Below are positions 5,053 to 6,965 of a stretch of 6,965 bases of DNA, piece after piece. The notes beneath the pieces were generated by a model. The model did no database searches and was not told the origin of the DNA. It saw only the letters and a program-made list of their open reading frames with translations. The position numbers were made by a program, and so were the translations under genes. Each line of letters opens with the position of its first letter. The first letter of the stretch is position 1. The stretch is from Ch67 sp964491665 (GTDB lineage Bacteria; Pseudomonadota; Gammaproteobacteria; Pseudomonadales; Ketobacteraceae): positions 1 through 6,965 of the forward strand of contig CAZBII010000216.1 of NCBI GenBank assembly GCA_964491665.1, given 5' to 3'.

Positions 5053-5937
5053 CTAGCGCTGGCTGGCCCGGCACAATTCCAGCCAGCGTTCGATGCCGGC
5101 ACTGCGATATTTCTGCCGGTGCAGGATGAAATAGAACAGCCGGCTGAAATCCCGCTGCGGCACCTGCAGCGGGACAAACGTTCCCCGCCTGAAGGCGTCC
5201 ACCAGCGCCACTTTCGACAGGCAGCCAATCCCCAGATCCGCTTCCACCGCACGCTTGATTGCCTCGGTGTGCTGCAGTTCCAGCAGAATGTTCAGTTGTG
5301 GCAGCAGCCCGTGCAGGGCGCGGTCGAAGGTCTGGCGTGTGCCGGAGCCGGTTTCCCGCAGAATCCAGGTGGCGTCCAGCAGATCCTGATCCGAGAGTGC
5401 CGGCTTGCCTGCCAGTGGATGCCGCGGGGAACAGAACACCACCAGCTCGTCGTCGCGCCAGGGCATGACATCCAGGTCGCTGTCGTGCAGTTCCCCTTCA
5501 ATCAGTCCCAGATCGAGTTCGAAATTGTGAATGCGGGCGGCAATCGCCGCAGTGTTGGCGACCTGCAGCTCCACCTTGGACAGCGGATTCTCGCGCATGA
5601 ACTGCGCCATGATGTTCACTGCCAGGTAGTTGCCGATGGTGAGGGTGGCGCCGATCTTGAGCTGGCCGGCAGCTGTGTGCTGGCGCAGGGCCAGCTCCAG
5701 CGCCTGCGCCTGCTGCAGCAGGGCTTCGGCCTGTGGGCGCAGGGCATGCCCCAGGGCATTCAACTGCAGGCGCTTGCCGACGCGGTCAAATAGCTGAATG
5801 TCATACTGTTTCTCCAGCTCGGTCAGGGCGCTGCTGGCGGCGGACTGGGACATGGACAGGCTGGCCGCCGCCCGCGACAGGTTCTCGTGGTGGGCGGTGG
5901 CCAGGAAGATCTGGAGTTGGCGCAGGCTGTAGTGCAT
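5053..5937 (-). CDS. finR: LysR-family transcriptional regulator, probably FinR
   Basis: The product has 294 residues, the usual LysR length. An N-terminal winged helix-turn-helix (about 3-60: LRQLQIFLATAHHENLSRAA, SQSAASSALTELEKQ, LFDRVGKRLQLNALG) is followed by a linker helix and a substrate-binding-like effector domain (about 92-294) with WILRETGSGTR at 191-201. Divergence from fpr across 125 bp matches the finR-fpr pair of pseudomonads, where FinR activates fpr under superoxide and iron stress; the gene name rests on this and on family resemblance. Cysteines at 169, 239 and 289 are present, but no redox role can be inferred from sequence. The start at 5937 has only a weak AAAGA directly before it, so translation may be inefficient. 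The 3' end converges on the small ORF with six bases between stop codons. A perfect 10-bp inverted repeat lies inside the last codons. Confidence 0.9.
   Translation of the reverse strand: MHYSLRQLQIFLATAHHENLSRAAASLSMSQSAASSALTELEKQYDIQLFDRVGKRLQLNALGHALRPQAEALLQQAQALELALRQHTAAGQLKIGATLTIGNYLAVNIMAQFMRENPLSKVELQVANTAAIAARIHNFELDLGLIEGELHDSDLDVMPWRDDELVVFCSPRHPLAGKPALSDQDLLDATWILRETGSGTRQTFDRALHGLLPQLNILLELQHTEAIKRAVEADLGIGCLSKVALVDAFRRGTFVPLQVPQRDFSRLFYFILHRQKYRSAGIERWLELCRASQR
5057..5088. repeat. Inverted repeat at the 3' end of the LysR gene
   Basis: CGCTGGCTGG (5057-5066) and CCAGCCAGCG (5079-5088) are perfect complements around a 12-base spacer, inside the last codons of finR and starting 10 bases after the small ORF stop. 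No T tract follows on either strand, so it is not a classic terminator. A stable hairpin would form in both convergent transcripts and may mark or protect their 3' ends. Confidence 0.45.
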
Positions 5938-5941
5938 TCTT

Positions 5942-5970
5942 TATATCTATAAAATCGAATAAATATATCT
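5942..5970. promoter_or_regulatory. Probable LysR-type operator between finR and fpr
   Basis: TATATCTAT (5942-5950) and ATAAATATA (5959-5967) form an inverted repeat with eight of nine matches and an 8-base spacer. TATATCT also recurs as a direct repeat at 5942-5948 and 5964-5970, 22 bp apart, two helical turns. The site is a sharp AT-rich island in the divergent spacer, just before the finR start codon and upstream of the fpr promoter region. LysR-type regulators commonly bind such sites as tetramers and control both their own gene and the divergent target. The assignment to FinR is an inference. Confidence 0.5.
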
Positions 5971-5979
5971 GAATTACCC

Positions 5980-5985
5980 ATTTTA
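5980..5985 (-). promoter_or_regulatory. Possible -10 box for finR
   Basis: On the minus strand this reads TAAAAT, five of six matches to the -10 consensus, 42 bases before the finR ATG. The hexamer 17 bases upstream (TTAATC) is a poor -35. The predicted transcript would start at about 5973, so the repeats at 5942-5970 would lie downstream of the start, a position suited to autorepression. Confidence 0.3.
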
Positions 5986-5989
5986 CCGA

Positions 5990-5995
5990 TAGGAT
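5990..5995 (+). promoter_or_regulatory. Possible -10 box for fpr
   Basis: TAGGAT matches four of six -10 positions, 67 bases before the fpr ATG. No recognisable -35 lies at the right distance, as expected for a promoter that depends on an activator bound upstream. The repeats at 5942-5970 end about 20 bases before it, overlapping the -35 region. Confidence 0.28.
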
Positions 5996-6062
5996 AGCGG
6001 GCGATTAACATGCCGGCAATCAACAATGACTCTTTCCAGACCTTGCCTTGAGGATTGCCGCC

Positions 6063-6842
6063 ATGTCCAACCTGAATCACGAGCGTGTCACCAGCGTCCA
6101 CCACTGGAACGATACCCTGTTCAGCTTCACCACCACCCGTGATTCCAGCCTGCGCTTCAAGAATGGCCACTTCATCATGATCGGCCTGCAGGATGAGGAA
6201 AAAGGCCGTCCCCTGATGCGCGCCTACAGCATTGCCAGCGCCAACTACGAGGAGGAGCTGGAGTTTTTCAGCATCAAGGTGGAAAACGGACCGCTGACAT
6301 CGAAGCTGCAGCACATCAAGGTGGGCGACCAGATCATCGTGGGCAGCAAGCCCACCGGCACTTTGGTGCTGGATCACCTGATTCCGGGCCGCAACCTGTA
6401 TCTGCTGAGCACCGGTACGGGCCTGGCGCCGTTCATCAGCATCATCAAGGACCCGGAAACCTACGCGCAGTACGACAAGGTGATCCTCACCCACGGCGTG
6501 CGCCATGTGTCGGAACTGGCCTATACCCGGCTGATTACCGAAGAGCTGCCCAACAACGAATTCTTCGGCGATGAAGTGAAGGAAAAACTGATCTATTACC
6601 CCACCGTGACCCGCGAGCCGTTCCGCAACCAGGGCCGTCTGACCGATCTGATGGAGAGCGGCAAGCTGTTTGCCGATATTGGTCTGCCGGCGTTTGATCT
6701 GGAGCAGGACCGTTTCATGCTGTGCGGCAGCCCGAGCATGCTGAAGGATCTGACGGCCATTCTGGATGCGCGTGGCTTCAAGGAAGCGCGGCACGGCGAT
6801 CAGGGCCATTACGTGATCGAGCGGGCGTTCGTGGAAAAATAA
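6063..6842 (+). CDS. fpr: Ferredoxin/flavodoxin-NADP(+) reductase
   Basis: Fpr is an FAD enzyme that moves electrons between NADPH and ferredoxin or flavodoxin, supporting iron-sulfur cluster repair and oxidative stress defence in the cytoplasm. The product has 259 residues, the size of the Azotobacter/Pseudomonas enzyme. The FAD domain (1-105) carries RAYSIAS at 53-59 (RxYSxxS) and NGPLTSKL at 75-82. The NADP domain has STGTGLAPFISI at 116-127, GVRHVSELAY at 145-154 and MLCGSPSML at 219-227. The C-terminus is A255 plus FVEK, the short tail after an alanine that marks the bacterial subclass, in place of the terminal aromatic residue of plastid enzymes. ATG at 6063 is chosen because GAGGA (6050-6054) lies eight bases upstream and the product starts MSNLNHERV, as in pseudomonads. 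It is divergent from finR and ends before a strong terminator, so it is probably monocistronic. Confidence 0.96.
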   Translation: MSNLNHERVTSVHHWNDTLFSFTTTRDSSLRFKNGHFIMIGLQDEEKGRPLMRAYSIASANYEEELEFFSIKVENGPLTSKLQHIKVGDQIIVGSKPTGTLVLDHLIPGRNLYLLSTGTGLAPFISIIKDPETYAQYDKVILTHGVRHVSELAYTRLITEELPNNEFFGDEVKEKLIYYPTVTREPFRNQGRLTDLMESGKLFADIGLPAFDLEQDRFMLCGSPSMLKDLTAILDARGFKEARHGDQGHYVIERAFVEK

Positions 6843-6864
6843 AAACGGCCATCGGCGGAAATGC

Positions 6865-6902
6865 AAAAGCGGCGGCTGTGGCAAACAGCCGGCGCTTTTT
6901 TT
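6865..6902 (+). terminator. Strong Rho-independent terminator of fpr
   Basis: AAAAGCGGCGGCTGT (6865-6879) pairs with ACAGCCGGCGCTTTT (6885-6899) at 14 of 15 positions, the only mismatch being G6872 against G6892. The loop is GGCAA and the T run covers 6896-6902. It begins 22 bases after the fpr stop. The A tract on the left could allow some termination of the converging minus-strand gene as well. Confidence 0.92.
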
Positions 6903-6918
6903 GTTGCGGATGATGGCG

Positions 6919-6965
6919 TCAGTCTTCGACCGGCGCCACCAGTTTTCCCATGAATCCCAACAGCT
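6919..6965 (-). CDS. C-terminal end of an unidentified minus-strand gene (partial)
   Basis: A minus-strand frame enters from the right edge and stops at TGA (6921-6919), giving the last 14 residues LLGFMGKLVAPVED. Codon use (CTG, GTG, CCG, GCG) resembles the neighbouring genes, and the stop sits just beyond the fpr terminator, as expected for a convergent gene. The fragment is too short to identify, and chance openness over 14 codons is quite possible. Confidence 0.4.
   Translation of the reverse strand, partial: LLGFMGKLVAPVED

Noticed and set aside
5119..5793. A 224-codon plus-strand open frame inside finR.
   Set aside because: Gln-rich antisense shadow of the LysR gene with no domain and no ribosome binding site.
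6048..6062. TTG at 6048 as an earlier start of fpr.
   Set aside because: The Shine-Dalgarno GAGGA (6050-6054) overlaps it, and the ATG at 6063 gives the expected family N-terminus.
5823..6884. A 353-codon minus-strand open frame covering fpr.
   Set aside because: It is the mirror of the fpr coding frame and crosses the finR start and the AT-rich control region; fpr motifs are unambiguous.
1..6965. Mobile elements, CRISPR arrays, toxin-antitoxin or defence genes as the hidden system.
   Set aside because: No transposase, integrase, regular direct-repeat array, tRNA-linked attachment site or known defence motif is visible; all the larger genes belong to familiar housekeeping or regulatory families.

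Overview
The window is about 7 kb of GC-rich, tightly packed chromosomal DNA from a gammaproteobacterium. It is most likely a relative of Pseudomonas or of marine Oceanospirillales/Alcanivorax-type bacteria. The evidence is the finR-fpr divergent pair typical of pseudomonads, the DsbA type, the Shine-Dalgarno sites and the overall codon use. I see no insertion sequence, phage gene, integrase, CRISPR array, tRNA or rRNA.

Layout from left to right: (1) the 5' part of an unrecognised gene on the minus strand, running off the left edge. (2) Divergent from it, a dsbA-type periplasmic thiol oxidoreductase. (3) Converging on dsbA with one base between the stop codons, an exported zinc-dependent deacylase/carboxypeptidase of the succinylglutamate desuccinylase/aspartoacylase family on the minus strand, with long Ala/Pro/Thr-rich linkers. 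(4) Divergent from that, a membrane diguanylate cyclase with two PAS domains, a GGEEF active site and an intact RxxD inhibitory site. (5) A small secreted phosphate-binding-protein-like (PstS-like) protein. (6) A 257-base gap holding a 15-bp palindrome, several hairpins and a very strong intrinsic terminator, which together may be a small RNA or a leader. (7) A 55-residue unrecognised ORF with a near-perfect ribosome binding site. (8) A LysR-family regulator on the minus strand, very likely FinR, divergent from (9) fpr, ferredoxin/flavodoxin-NADP+ reductase. (10) A strong terminator after fpr, then the last 14 codons of a minus-strand gene entering from the right.

Functionally, finR-fpr is a regulator/target unit: in pseudomonads FinR controls fpr in response to oxidative and iron stress, and the AT-rich 125-bp region between them carries repeats that look like a LysR-type operator. 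The diguanylate cyclase and PstS-like gene are co-directional and 186 bases apart, so they may be related, but the cyclase has almost no periplasmic sensor region. dsbA and the deacylase are both envelope proteins but are convergent and need not be linked.

I found no clear new multi-gene system. The items most worth a second look are the structured gap and small ORF at 4700-5046, the repeats between finR and fpr, and the exported AstE/AspA-like deacylase.
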